Made by a program: the position numbers and the translations under genes. Of a stretch of DNA of 25,310 bases, positions 15,253-23,081 are shown piece after piece (within the stretch, counting starts at the first letter, position 1; every line of letters starts with the position of its first letter). The notes under the pieces are model-generated. The model ran no database searches, was not told the DNA's origin, and saw nothing but the letters and a program-made list of their open reading frames with translations. Source of the stretch: an uncultured Clostridia bacterium (GTDB taxonomy: Bacteria > Bacillota > Clostridia > Lachnospirales > Bianqueaceae); NCBI GenBank assembly GCA_937892735.1, contig CALBGL010000074.1, forward strand, positions 1-25,310, in the 5' to 3' direction.

Positions 15253-15336
15253 ATCAGGCAGAATTTGATAGAGCGCCTTACTATCATCTGACTTCCATCT
15301 TCGCAGAATAAAACATTCTGTATAACGTGTATGCAT
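15253..15336 (-). pseudogene. Possible N-terminal remnant of a GNAT acetyltransferase
   Basis: From an ATG two bases after the mntP stop codon, the minus strand reads about 28 residues containing ECFILRRWKSDDSKALYQI. This resembles the first beta strand and helix of RimJ/RimL-like GNAT acetyltransferases (usual form ERLILRxWxxxDAxALY). After PD the resemblance is lost: the frame runs on into the esterase start region in a different register and ends at 15085. The GGGG just before the ATG could serve as a ribosome binding site. The match is by eye and short, so this is tentative. Confidence 0.35.
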
Positions 15337-15338
15337 TC

Positions 15339-15902
15339 TTACCCCAGAATTCCCAGATGTTCCAGCAAAATCTTCCCGCCGATCAGAATCAATACAATTC
15401 CACCGAAAAGTTCTGCTTTGGACTTGAACCGCGCGCCAAACACATTTCCGATTTTGACGCCGATCATAGACAGCATAAACGTGATAATGCCAATGAAGCT
15501 GACCGCTGGTACAATCTCTACATTCAAGAAGGCAAAAGTAACGCCCACAGCCAGTGCGTCGATACTGGTTGCTACGGCCAGAAGCACCATGGTTTTCACA
15601 TCGAAGGAGGCATTAACTTCTTCTTCGTCTTTACTCATCGCCTCCCGGATCATACTGAGTCCAATGATAGCCAGGAGAACAAAAGCGATCCAATGATCTC
15701 CACTGACGATGTAGGACTGAAATTGGCTGCCCAGGAAATAACCAATCAGTGGCATAACCGCTTGGAAGGCGCCAAAATAGGCGCCGACTAAGACCATATG
15801 TTTTACCTGTAGCTTCTGTACCGAAAGACCTTTACATATTGCGACAGCAAAAGCGTCCATTGACAATCCGAGCGCGATGAGAAATAGTTCAAACAGTTCC
15901 AT
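15339..15902 (-). CDS. mntP: Manganese exporter MntP
   Basis: A 187-residue, six-helix inner-membrane protein of the MntP (YebN) family, which exports Mn2+ to prevent manganese toxicity. It has the two inverted-repeat signatures: LGLSMDAFAVAICKG at the start and VATSIDALAVGVTFAF in the middle, whose Asp residues are needed for transport. A cytoplasmic loop rich in acidic residues (MSKDEEE) separates the halves. The ATG at 15902 is chosen because AGGAGAGG lies just upstream; the longer reading from 15980 would start inside the riboswitch. Expression is expected to be switched on by Mn2+ through the leader at 15933-16068. Confidence 0.93.
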   Translation of the reverse strand: MELFELFLIALGLSMDAFAVAICKGLSVQKLQVKHMVLVGAYFGAFQAVMPLIGYFLGSQFQSYIVSGDHWIAFVLLAIIGLSMIREAMSKDEEEVNASFDVKTMVLLAVATSIDALAVGVTFAFLNVEIVPAVSFIGIITFMLSMIGVKIGNVFGARFKSKAELFGGIVLILIGGKILLEHLGILG

Positions 15903-15932
15903 TTTACCTCTCCTAATCATGGCGGCAGGCAT

Positions 15933-15975
15933 AAAAAAGAGACTTTCTGCCGCGATTTGCTTGCAGATAAGTCTC
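15933..15975 (-). terminator. Riboswitch-controlled terminator before mntP
   Basis: On the minus strand GAGACTTATCTGC (15963-15975) pairs with GCAGAAAGTCTC (15939-15950), leaving one bulged A. It ends in six T's (15933-15938), about 30 bases before the mntP start codon. It is immediately 3' of the riboswitch aptamer, so it is the likely expression platform: termination without metal, read-through when Mn2+ is bound. Confidence 0.85.
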
Positions 15976-15980
15976 ATCAT

Positions 15981-16068
15981 TTCAAACCAAGCCAGGAAAT
16001 TGCTTTCCAGTATGTTGACTTCGTTACGCCTTACGTTCGATAAGACGTTGACTACTCCCTTAACCGAA
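15981..16068 (-). promoter_or_regulatory. yybP-ykoY-type manganese riboswitch aptamer
   Basis: On the minus strand a closing helix pairs TTCGGTTAAG (16059-16068) with CTTGGTTTGAA (15981-15991). Right after it comes GGGAGTAG (16052-16059), the conserved L1 element of this class. An 8-bp stem (ACGTCTTA with TAAGGCGT), a GTCAACATAC element, and a GGAAA/TTTCC hairpin ending in CCTGGC follow. The fold and motifs, together with the downstream mntP gene and terminator, fit the yybP-ykoY family, whose RNAs bind Mn2+ and turn on exporters such as MntP. The assignment is by motif, not by covariance search. Confidence 0.8.
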
Positions 16069-16072
16069 TGCT

Positions 16073-16101
16073 ATTATAACAGGTTTATGAATGGAAGTCA
16101 A
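16073..16101 (-). promoter_or_regulatory. Promoter of the riboswitch-mntP transcript
   Basis: On the minus strand, TTGACT (16096-16101) and TATAAT (16073-16078) are 17 bases apart, with TG one base before the -10 (extended -10). Transcription would start just before the riboswitch closing helix. Confidence 0.85.
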
Positions 16102-16109
16102 GCTGATTT

Positions 16110-16139
16110 TCTCTTTTTGCAATATATTGCAAAAAGAGA
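16110..16139. terminator. Perfect 30-base palindrome after glyA
   Basis: TCTCTTTTTGCAATA and its exact complement meet with no spacer, directly after the glyA stop codon and 8 bases before the mntP -35 box. As RNA it would form a stem of at least 12 bp with a small loop. No T run follows on the minus strand, so it is not a canonical intrinsic terminator, but its place at the glyA 3' end suggests it stops or protects that transcript. Confidence 0.6.
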
Positions 16140-17378
16140 TTATTCATATAAAGGATATTTGTCAAGAAGCGCCTGCACGATCTGACGGCACTCCTCATGC
16201 GTCTCTTCCGGCATCGTTAAGGTCTTGTTGATGACATCCGCAATCTGACGCATATCCTCTTCTTTCATGCCTCTCGTTGTAGCCGCAGGCGTTCCCAGGC
16301 GGATACCACTGGTAACAAACGGCTTCTCGGGATCAAACGGAATCGCATTTTTATTACAGGTGATCCCGACTTCTTCCAGGAGCTTTTCGGCCTTCTTTCC
16401 TGTGATTCCCTTCTTACGCAGATCCACCAGCATCAGATGGTTGTCCGTGCCTCCGGAGACAATATCGAAGCCCTTTTCCATCAAAGCATCCGCTAATGCC
16501 GCTGCGTTATTCAAGATTTGCTGCTGATATTCCTTAAAGGAAGGCTGCAGTGCCTCGTAGAAACAAACTGCCTTAGCCGCGATCACATGACAAAGGGGGC
16601 CGCCCTGGATTCCTGGGAAAATAGCTTTGTCAATGGCTTTGGCATGTTCTTTCTTGCATAGAATCATACCGCCTCTGGGACCTCGCAACGTCTTATGCGT
16701 CGTAGTCGTGACGACATCCGCATACGGAACCGGACTGGGATGGAGACCCGCCGCCACCAAACCTGCGATATGCGCCATATCGACCATAAGAATCGCGCCC
16801 ACCTCATCCGCGATCTGACGGAAACGAGGAAAATCAATGATACGGGAATATGCGCTGGCCCCGGCAACAATCATCTTCGGATGACATTCTTTAGCCAGTC
16901 TTTCGACTTCGTCATAATCTATACGTCCGGTCTCCTGATCAACGCCATAGCTTACGATATGGTACTGTACGCCGGAAACATTAACCGGGCTTCCATGAGT
17001 CAGATGTCCGCCATGAGCCAGATTCATGCCTAAAATGGTATCTCCGGGCTTCAGAAACGCAAAATATACCGCGAAATTCGCCTGAGATCCGGAATGAGGT
17101 TGAACATTCGCATGCTCCGCGCCAAAAAGTTCCTTAGCGCGTTCTATCGCTAGATTCTCCGCCACATCTACATAGCTGCATCCACCATAGTATCTCTTGC
17201 CCGGATATCCTTCCGCGTATTTATTCGTCAACGGCGACCCCATCGCCGCCATGACAGCCTTTGATACAAAATTCTCAGACGCAATCAATTCAATCGTGTT
17301 CTTCTGACGATGAATTTCCTGCTGCATGGCTTCCGCCAAAATGGGATCCACGGTTTCAATTTCCTTAAAATCGTACAT
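16140..17378 (-). CDS. glyA: Serine hydroxymethyltransferase
   Basis: A 412-residue PLP enzyme that converts serine plus tetrahydrofolate to glycine plus 5,10-methylene-tetrahydrofolate in the cytoplasm, the main source of one-carbon units. Diagnostic segments are LIASENFVSKAV (31-42), NKYAEGYPGKRYYGG (52-66), HSGSQAN (95-101) and TTTTHKTLRGPRGG with the PLP-binding lysine at K229, the same number as in E. coli. Length and ends are standard. GGAGG lies 8 bases before the ATG. Its product is the co-substrate of ThyA, encoded in the same window. The leader between promoter and gene contains two tandem 105-base structured repeats that may regulate it. Confidence 0.97.
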   Translation of the reverse strand: MYDFKEIETVDPILAEAMQQEIHRQKNTIELIASENFVSKAVMAAMGSPLTNKYAEGYPGKRYYGGCSYVDVAENLAIERAKELFGAEHANVQPHSGSQANFAVYFAFLKPGDTILGMNLAHGGHLTHGSPVNVSGVQYHIVSYGVDQETGRIDYDEVERLAKECHPKMIVAGASAYSRIIDFPRFRQIADEVGAILMVDMAHIAGLVAAGLHPSPVPYADVVTTTTHKTLRGPRGGMILCKKEHAKAIDKAIFPGIQGGPLCHVIAAKAVCFYEALQPSFKEYQQQILNNAAALADALMEKGFDIVSGGTDNHLMLVDLRKKGITGKKAEKLLEEVGITCNKNAIPFDPEKPFVTSGIRLGTPAATTRGMKEEDMRQIADVINKTLTMPEETHEECRQIVQALLDKYPLYE

Positions 17379-17407
17379 TCCTTAGCCTCCTTTTTTTTCT
17401 TTTATTA

Positions 17408-17616
17408 CCACAACGAGATTCCCGTCGGGAGTTTGACGCCCTCTGGCGGCAAACTCGGGGCATGGCTCAATCTCTATAAAATATAGAAATCTGTTAAGCC
17501 ACGCCTATTATACCACAACGAGATTCCCGTCGGAGTTTGACGCCCTCTGGCGGCAAACTCGGGGCGTGGCCCAATTTCTATAAAATATAGAAATTTGTTA
17601 AGCCACGCCTATTATA
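17408..17616 (-). repeat. Two tandem 105-bp structured repeats in the glyA leader
   Basis: Units at about 17408-17512 and 17513-17616 differ by four substitutions and one indel. Read on the minus (glyA) strand, each unit starts after a TATAAT. It folds into a long hairpin (GGCGTGGC with GCCACGCC outside, TTTCTATA with TATAGAAA inside), then a second hairpin (GAGTTTG...CAAACTC enclosing CGCC-AGAG-GGCG), then CGACGGGAATCTCGTTGTGG. All four substitutions fall in the first stem and keep pairing by G-U only in the minus-strand RNA, which argues for an RNA function in that orientation. No known glycine, tetrahydrofolate, SAM or guanidine aptamer motif is recognised. A copy of a dispersed genomic repeat is the main alternative. 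Confidence 0.8.
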
Positions 17617-17639
17617 CCAAAGAGCGCATCAGATTACAA
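17611..17639 (-). promoter_or_regulatory. Probable glyA promoter
   Basis: On the minus strand TTGTAA (17634-17639) and TATAAT (17611-17616) are 17 bases apart, with TG one base before the -10. The transcript would begin at the first repeat unit, giving a leader of about 225 bases. A second TATAAT at 17507-17512, at the start of the other repeat unit, has no good -35. Confidence 0.6.
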
Positions 17640-17660
17640 TGCATATTTTCTCAAAAAAGA

Positions 17661-17688
17661 TTGATTTTTCCTCCCGTTTCGATATAAT
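17661..17688 (+). promoter_or_regulatory. Promoter of the ThrE-type exporter gene
   Basis: TTGATT (17661-17666) and TATAAT (17683-17688) at 16-base spacing. The leader to the ATG at 17733 is about 38 bases. It is divergent from the glyA promoter, with about 22 bases between the two -35 boxes. Confidence 0.65.
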
Positions 17689-17732
17689 AAATATATACAT
17701 GAGTTTAATCAGAGAAAGAGGTCGCAACGATT

Positions 17733-19028
17733 ATGACCAATCATTATGCAGATCATTATTTAGAAGTGTTTCGGATTGCGCAGCTTACAGGGGAAATCAT
17801 GCTTAAAAACGGCGCGGAAACCTATCGTGTAGAAGATACTATTACTCGAATTTTAAAAACCACAGGGTTTGCGCAAATCGAGGCATTTACGACTCTCACT
17901 GGCATCACGATTTCTTTGGGAGATCCTTCAATTATGCCGATCACCAGCGTAAAACGTGTGCAAAACCGTTCCAATCATTTGCGAAAAGTAGAGATGGCCA
18001 ACGACATTTCTCGAAAATTTGTGAGCGGAAAATTGTCCGCAGGAGCAGCGCTTCATATGCTGGAAGATATCAATACACATCCTCTTGTCTATCCGCGATC
18101 CGTTGTGGTACCCGTATGTGCTATGGCCTGCGGCTGTTTCTGCATTCTATTCGGTGGAAACTTGCGCGACTTTCTCGCGACAATTCTCGTAGGGACGCTA
18201 TACGGTTGCTTTACCATTCTGACGGACCGTTTGGCCGCCATTTCTTTCATCAAAGACCTTCTCTGCTCTGTTTTGATTGGATTTTTCAGCCTGCTTCTGA
18301 CCCATGTGATTCCATTGGCGGAGCATATGGATCTTGTCATTGCCGGCAGCATCATGCCGCTGGTTCCCGGTCTAGCCATTACAAACGCCATACGGGATAC
18401 ATTGTATGGAGATTATCTCTCGGGACTAGCCAGGGCGTTGGAAGCCTGTATTACCGCCATTGTCATTGCCGGCGGCGCCAGCATCGTGATTCGTGGCTAT
18501 GAAGCCATCTATCATGTCAGCTTAGCACAGACGACGACAGTCAGTCCCTGGCTGCAGGATCCGGCAGGCTCTTTCTTTCAATGGTCGCTGGGAATCCAGT
18601 TGATTGCCAGTTTTTTCAGCGCGTTGTCCTTTTGTCTGTTCCTTAACGTGTCCAGAAAACATCTGCTTTACTGCGGACTTTGCGGTGTCGTCTGCTGGTT
18701 TTTCTATCAACTAGGGCTATATTGGAATCTGGGCTCTCTGTTGGCCACTTTTTTTGCTACGTTTCTCACAAGTTTCCTAGCTGGTCGTCTCGCCTATCTG
18801 CGACGTGCGCCGGCCACTGTGTTTTTTGCTGCCGCGATTATCAATCCGGTTCCCGGTTATGGCATGTATCGTTTTATGTTTCATCTGATTGGTCAAGAAT
18901 ATGCTACCGCAGGTATCATCGGAATTGAAACGTTGGAATGCGCAGCGCTAATTGCAATCGCGATTGCTCTACAGTATTCAATTCGTTCCATATGGACGCA
19001 GTGGAGAACGAAATACACCTCACGATAG
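17733..19028 (+). CDS. Threonine/serine exporter family protein (fused ThrE-type)
   Basis: A 431-residue membrane protein joining a DUF1212/YjjP-like first half (about 1-265) and a DUF3815/YjjB-like second half (about 290-420). These are two separate proteins in many bacteria and fused in Corynebacterium ThrE. The soluble N-terminal part carries the typical NGAETYRVEDTI stretch. About ten hydrophobic helices follow, with a conserved PLVPGLAITNAIRD segment between 220 and 240 and INPVPGYGMYR near 370. Relatives export threonine and serine, or dicarboxylates in the YjjPB case, so the substrate is uncertain. The ribosome binding site (GAAAGAGG, about 11 bases away) is modest. The gene is divergent from glyA, which consumes serine, and its stop overlaps the AraC-type gene by 9 bases tail to tail. 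Confidence 0.9.
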   Translation: MTNHYADHYLEVFRIAQLTGEIMLKNGAETYRVEDTITRILKTTGFAQIEAFTTLTGITISLGDPSIMPITSVKRVQNRSNHLRKVEMANDISRKFVSGKLSAGAALHMLEDINTHPLVYPRSVVVPVCAMACGCFCILFGGNLRDFLATILVGTLYGCFTILTDRLAAISFIKDLLCSVLIGFFSLLLTHVIPLAEHMDLVIAGSIMPLVPGLAITNAIRDTLYGDYLSGLARALEACITAIVIAGGASIVIRGYEAIYHVSLAQTTTVSPWLQDPAGSFFQWSLGIQLIASFFSALSFCLFLNVSRKHLLYCGLCGVVCWFFYQLGLYWNLGSLLATFFATFLTSFLAGRLAYLRRAPATVFFAAAIINPVPGYGMYRFMFHLIGQEYATAGIIGIETLECAALIAIAIALQYSIRSIWTQWRTKYTSR

Positions 19029-21224
19029 AGACCGTTTTGTCATCGCGTCCAGTTTTCGATATTGTCCGGGAGGCAGTCCTTCAAATTTTTTGAAGACTCG
19101 TATGAACGTAGTCCGGCTGGGGATGCCCACCTGTTCTTGAATTTCTTCAACGGATAACTGCGTCTGTACCAGAAGTTCTTTTGCCTTCTCAATCCGCACA
19201 TATTGGATATAGTCAGAAAGATTCCAGCTCATATTTTCCTTAAAGAGACGGGATAGATACTTCGCGGAATATCCCATGACTTCCGAAAGAGAGGTTAAAG
19301 AGAGATTCTCCTGGTAATGTTCTTTCACATAGTCGCAGACGGAAGAAATCTGCTGACTGTCCATATTTTGAGGAGCGCCTGCCGCGACTAAAAGTACACG
19401 GAAACGTTCCATCAGAACCTCTAGCATTTGCTGAATATTACAGTTTTGCAGATCTAAGGGAATTTCTGTCTCAATACAGGACGATCCATGTAAAGAGACC
19501 GTTCGGTAGATACGTTCGAATACCTGACGCAGACTTCGCCAGCTGTGCTCTGGACTGAGATACACATTCAGCAATTCTTCTAGGCTGGTTTTGACCTGAG
19601 TCAGATCTCCCTTCTGCAGATTCAAAAGCAGCCGCGCTTCTTCTGTCGCATAATAAGAAATCCGTGTTATCAGTGGATGCCCTCCCGACTGAATATGATA
19701 GGCATTCTGATGAAAAATACTGTATTCCAGCCCGCTTCTCGCCTCATCGTAGGCCAGTACCATCTGGGAAATCGTCAGCATGCTGCTGGCGCCAACGTAG
19801 GGAATAAACCATCGGTTATCATTCTGCAGGATATGCAGAAATGAGTTCAGACAGGACACATCGATAGTCTCCGCAAAAAGCAGAAAACCGCCCTCTCCAT
19901 GTTCTGTCACACAAAAAGCGCCTTGTACAGAGAGTACGCTTTCCAAAAGTCTACGAATTGTCTGTGTTAGTTTCTTTTTCTCGATCTCCTTCTGCGACTC
20001 AAACTCTTCTGTGAATATCAACTGAATCAGAAAACACTGCAAATTTTCACCCTGAAAACGATAAAAACGTTCGAAGTGCCGTTCGAAATCCTGCGGCTTC
20101 TGTTCAGATCTGCCATAGAGCACATAGAGGATCACCGCCGATTCCATATCAGCCGTATATTCTTCCATAAGCCGGGAATAGCCCTCTATTAGACTTCGCA
20201 AATCCTTTTGGCTTCTTTGCAGCGGAAACTTTCGCTTCTTTATATGCTTGTCATTGCTCTGGATTCCCTGCAACGTATTTTGCAGAAAGTGCAAGGGATG
20301 ATATAGCAGATACGAAAAGTGAAGAGAGAGAAGGAAGCCAATGAGGACAATCGTTCCGCACAGAAGTCCCGTGAACAGGAGCAGACTATGTTCCTGCGAC
20401 AGATATTCTCCAGAATTCATACTGAGCGTCAGCTGCCATCCATTCCCCAGTGTCATGATCGGAGTATACTCCCTCTTCTCCTCCTGATTCCAATCGTAGG
20501 ATCCTAAAATGTTTCCATTGGCATCCTGCAGAAGATATCCCATATTCTGCAATATACAGTCATTCTCCAGTTCTCTCATCAGATAAATTAAATCCACATT
20601 GACAACCAGAATGGCACATTGCCCCCGAACATAGCCGCGGGTGACAATCGGCAGCACCCACTTCTGCTGCCCGGTAGAATACGTACAGGTAACCAGACTG
20701 GGAGATAACGCCCTGACCGAAAATATCTCCGAAAGCAAATCCTGCCAGGTGGAATACGGATATTGGTCGTAGATATATAATCGATCGTAATACATCTGTC
20801 TTGTTTCCATTCCGTCCTGTGTGTACCCCTTGGCAGAGTTCATATATAGAAAGATTTCATCAATTCCATCCCATTGATCCTTGCCGGATGCTAAAATGGA
20901 AGGAATATTGATCATTTGAATCCGTTCCTCAGAAGTAGCCTCTTCATAAAGAACGAGATTACGTTGAATATAGAAATGATTCAGCAGGTTTTGACCAAGA
21001 CTATATAGAGCCTGATATTGTTCCTGCAGACGTTCCGCATGCTTTTCTTGTTCTGCCAGGAGTTTACTCCTCATCTCCTGACGGGCGCCCGCCGCCTCCT
21101 TTTGATATATGAAAAGGCCCATGCCGAATACCAGAAGGTCTAGAAACAGGAAATAAGACAATATAACAAAATATAAGCGATGATTTTGATAAAATGATTT
21201 CAGAAACTGGGATAATGTCTTCAT
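19020..21224 (-). CDS. Membrane-bound AraC family transcriptional regulator (YtdP/YesS-like)
   Basis: A 734-residue one-component sensor-regulator. A first membrane helix (about 18-40) and a second (about 280-308) flank an extracytoplasmic sensor of about 240 residues. A cytoplasmic linker leads to a C-terminal AraC DNA-binding domain (about 630-725) with two helix-turn-helix units: LSLTSLSEVMGYSAKYLSRLF and SVEEIQEQVGIPSRTTFIRVFKKFEG. Such regulators in Bacillota sit beside Lpl/Ytc-type sugar ABC transporters and activate them when glycan fragments are sensed outside the cell, sometimes through the solute-binding protein. Here it lies directly downstream of that transporter with its own promoter. 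Its likely target is the direct-repeat site at 25000-25040. GAGAGGG about 8 bases upstream supports the ATG. Confidence 0.92.
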   Translation of the reverse strand: MKTLSQFLKSFYQNHRLYFVILSYFLFLDLLVFGMGLFIYQKEAAGARQEMRSKLLAEQEKHAERLQEQYQALYSLGQNLLNHFYIQRNLVLYEEATSEERIQMINIPSILASGKDQWDGIDEIFLYMNSAKGYTQDGMETRQMYYDRLYIYDQYPYSTWQDLLSEIFSVRALSPSLVTCTYSTGQQKWVLPIVTRGYVRGQCAILVVNVDLIYLMRELENDCILQNMGYLLQDANGNILGSYDWNQEEKREYTPIMTLGNGWQLTLSMNSGEYLSQEHSLLLFTGLLCGTIVLIGFLLSLHFSYLLYHPLHFLQNTLQGIQSNDKHIKKRKFPLQRSQKDLRSLIEGYSRLMEEYTADMESAVILYVLYGRSEQKPQDFERHFERFYRFQGENLQCFLIQLIFTEEFESQKEIEKKKLTQTIRRLLESVLSVQGAFCVTEHGEGGFLLFAETIDVSCLNSFLHILQNDNRWFIPYVGASSMLTISQMVLAYDEARSGLEYSIFHQNAYHIQSGGHPLITRISYYATEEARLLLNLQKGDLTQVKTSLEELLNVYLSPEHSWRSLRQVFERIYRTVSLHGSSCIETEIPLDLQNCNIQQMLEVLMERFRVLLVAAGAPQNMDSQQISSVCDYVKEHYQENLSLTSLSEVMGYSAKYLSRLFKENMSWNLSDYIQYVRIEKAKELLVQTQLSVEEIQEQVGIPSRTTFIRVFKKFEGLPPGQYRKLDAMTKRSLS

Positions 21225-21256
21225 GTGTTGTTCCCTCTCTCACATAATATATTAAA

Positions 21257-21285
21257 ATTATATCTTATTTCCACAAAATCCGCAA
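21257..21285 (-). promoter_or_regulatory. Promoter of the AraC-type regulator, with a cre-like overlap
   Basis: On the minus strand TTGCGG (21280-21285) and TATAAT (21257-21262) are 17 bases apart. The -35 is part of AAAAAGCGCTTGCGG (21281-21295 region), which shares the central AAnCGnT core of CcpA cre boxes but misses several outer positions. Catabolite control is therefore possible but not established. Confidence 0.55.
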
Positions 21286-21304
21286 GCGCTTTTTGTATTT
21301 TCTA

Positions 21305-21337
21305 ACAAAAATGCCGAAGGCAATTCACCTTCGGCAT
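21305..21337 (-). terminator. Terminator of the ABC transporter operon
   Basis: On the minus strand ATGCCGAAGG (21328-21337) pairs perfectly with CCTTCGGCAT (21311-21320) around a 7-base loop, followed by a T-rich tail (TTTTG). It begins about 30 bases past the solute-binding protein stop codon and separates the operon from the regulator gene. Confidence 0.88.
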
Positions 21338-21367
21338 AGACCCCCTATATTATTTTGATAGCTCTTC

Positions 21368-23032
21368 TCATTCCTGTCCAGCATTATAGGCATTATTATA
21401 GATCTGCTCCATCTCTTCTGCGCCCGCGGCACGAGCTTGATCAATGACTTCACGATAGTTTTCGATCGGCTCCAGCCCCATAATGTACTTATCCCATTCC
21501 TGAGAAACAATATTCTCTACCGTAGATTTCAACTCATTATAACGTTCGGTATCTTCTTCCGATAAAGAGGGCTCATATACGGGTTCACGCATACCCGGAT
21601 CGTTGGCGATCATTTCGTCGGTCGCCTCTTTCTCGGCACGTTCCTCTTCAGACAACGAATAATTACGGCATTGTACGCCCGGATGATCATCCACATACGG
21701 TGTGAAATCCAGCAGCCCAACCCCCAGATAAGACTGAATCTCGTAGTATGGAGAGTTATATTCCGGAGAATTGAATTTCTGCAAGAGTTCGTCATGAATG
21801 ACAGGTTCTCCGTCTACATAATCAAACGTTTCTCCTGGTTTTCCGTAAGCGAAAATATCGCAGCCCTCTTCCGAATAGGCCCAGTTCATCAGCTCCAGTG
21901 CCGGCGTCTGGTTGGAGCTGGATGTAGCGATGACATACAGAGATCCATTGTGCTGATCGAAATAGCGGTTTCTTGTCTGTCCCAGTTCATTGGTCAGAGT
22001 CGGGATGGCTTCCAGATGATAATTCGGATCGATCGTCTCCAGTGCGACATTGAAGTCGCTGGCGAATCCCGCATTATCAAAATACATCAGCGCCTGACCG
22101 GAACTCATCTTTTCTTTCCACTGATCTACGGTCATCGTAGCATAATCTGGATCCATCAATCCTGCCTCATACAGTTCATTCAGATACGAGAGCACATACA
22201 GGAAATGCTCATCGGCCGGACCATACACCCAACGACCGCCATCGATTTCCTCGTCAAAGTACATGCCGGAGCCAGATCCCAACGGATAGGCCATACAGTC
22301 TAATACTTTCTGGGTAGATGTCGTGCTTCCGCCTTTACGATTGGTCAGCGGAACCAGATCTGGATTATTTTCCTTGAAAACGGTCAGGACTTCCTTCAGC
22401 TCCTCAAAAGAAGTCGGGACTTCCAGATTATAGGCCTCCAGCAGATCCGTTCGAATCACAGGCAACTGTCCTCCACGCTCCGACCATCTCGAAAGAATCG
22501 GAAAACCGTACAGGTTACCGTCGATCTCATAGGAAGCCGCCATGGACTCCACGCTCTCGTAAACAGGCCAGAAATCGCTCAGCATATCCTTATGTTCCGT
22601 CAGATTGACAAACATATCCTGTCTTGCATAGGATCGAAGGTCGATAGGACTGATCTTCATGATATCCGGCATCTGGTCGGTGCTGATCAATACCTTTTTC
22701 TTATCTTCATAGCTGGCGGCAGGGACTGCCTGCATGTCGATGTGGATATTGAGAAGCTCTTCCAGGTACTGGAGTTTGACACTATCGGTCTTGATGACTT
22801 GAGAAGCATTTTCCTCTTTCATCACGATCAATGTGGCAGGCTCATCCTGTACGGGTGCGCCCACAACTTCCTCGGACGCCTGGGAATTTTCCTCTTCCGG
22901 TGTAGATTCTTCCACAGATTGGCTGAGTGAAGAATCTGCCGAAGAAGAGTTGTCGGTGCTTTGAGAACAACCGCCGAGTATTCCCACGAGCAGTACGCAT
23001 GCCAATACAAAGCACCAAAACTTCTTTTTCAT
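21368..23032 (-). CDS. Extracellular solute-binding lipoprotein (LplA/YtcQ-like)
   Basis: A 554-residue lipoprotein of the family 1 carbohydrate-binding proteins. A signal peptide with lipobox LGGC puts the lipid-anchored Cys at residue 22, and a Ser/Glu-rich linker (about 23-62) tethers the bilobed domain. The size and opening motifs of the mature domain fit the LplA/YtcQ group, which captures oligosaccharides such as rhamnogalacturonan or mannan fragments outside the cell. The exact ligand is unknown. AGGAGG lies 7 bases before the ATG. It is the third gene of the operon, after the two permeases, and is followed by the operon terminator. Confidence 0.93.
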   Translation of the reverse strand: MKKKFWCFVLACVLLVGILGGCSQSTDNSSSADSSLSQSVEESTPEEENSQASEEVVGAPVQDEPATLIVMKEENASQVIKTDSVKLQYLEELLNIHIDMQAVPAASYEDKKKVLISTDQMPDIMKISPIDLRSYARQDMFVNLTEHKDMLSDFWPVYESVESMAASYEIDGNLYGFPILSRWSERGGQLPVIRTDLLEAYNLEVPTSFEELKEVLTVFKENNPDLVPLTNRKGGSTTSTQKVLDCMAYPLGSGSGMYFDEEIDGGRWVYGPADEHFLYVLSYLNELYEAGLMDPDYATMTVDQWKEKMSSGQALMYFDNAGFASDFNVALETIDPNYHLEAIPTLTNELGQTRNRYFDQHNGSLYVIATSSSNQTPALELMNWAYSEEGCDIFAYGKPGETFDYVDGEPVIHDELLQKFNSPEYNSPYYEIQSYLGVGLLDFTPYVDDHPGVQCRNYSLSEEERAEKEATDEMIANDPGMREPVYEPSLSEEDTERYNELKSTVENIVSQEWDKYIMGLEPIENYREVIDQARAAGAEEMEQIYNNAYNAGQE

Positions 23033-23081
23033 ACTATTCCTCCTTCATAATAAAGAATGATATGGGAAAGTCAAATGACTC

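Noticed and set aside
15903..15980. Longer start for MntP
   Set aside because: It would begin inside the riboswitch and translate its terminator. The ATG at 15902 has the proper ribosome binding site and matches the family's N-terminus.
17408..17616. CRISPR array
   Set aside because: Only two 105-bp units occur, adjoining without unique spacers.
17379..17732. Known glycine or tetrahydrofolate riboswitch before glyA
   Set aside because: The hallmark conserved segments of both classes are not found; the leader consists of the tandem repeat instead.
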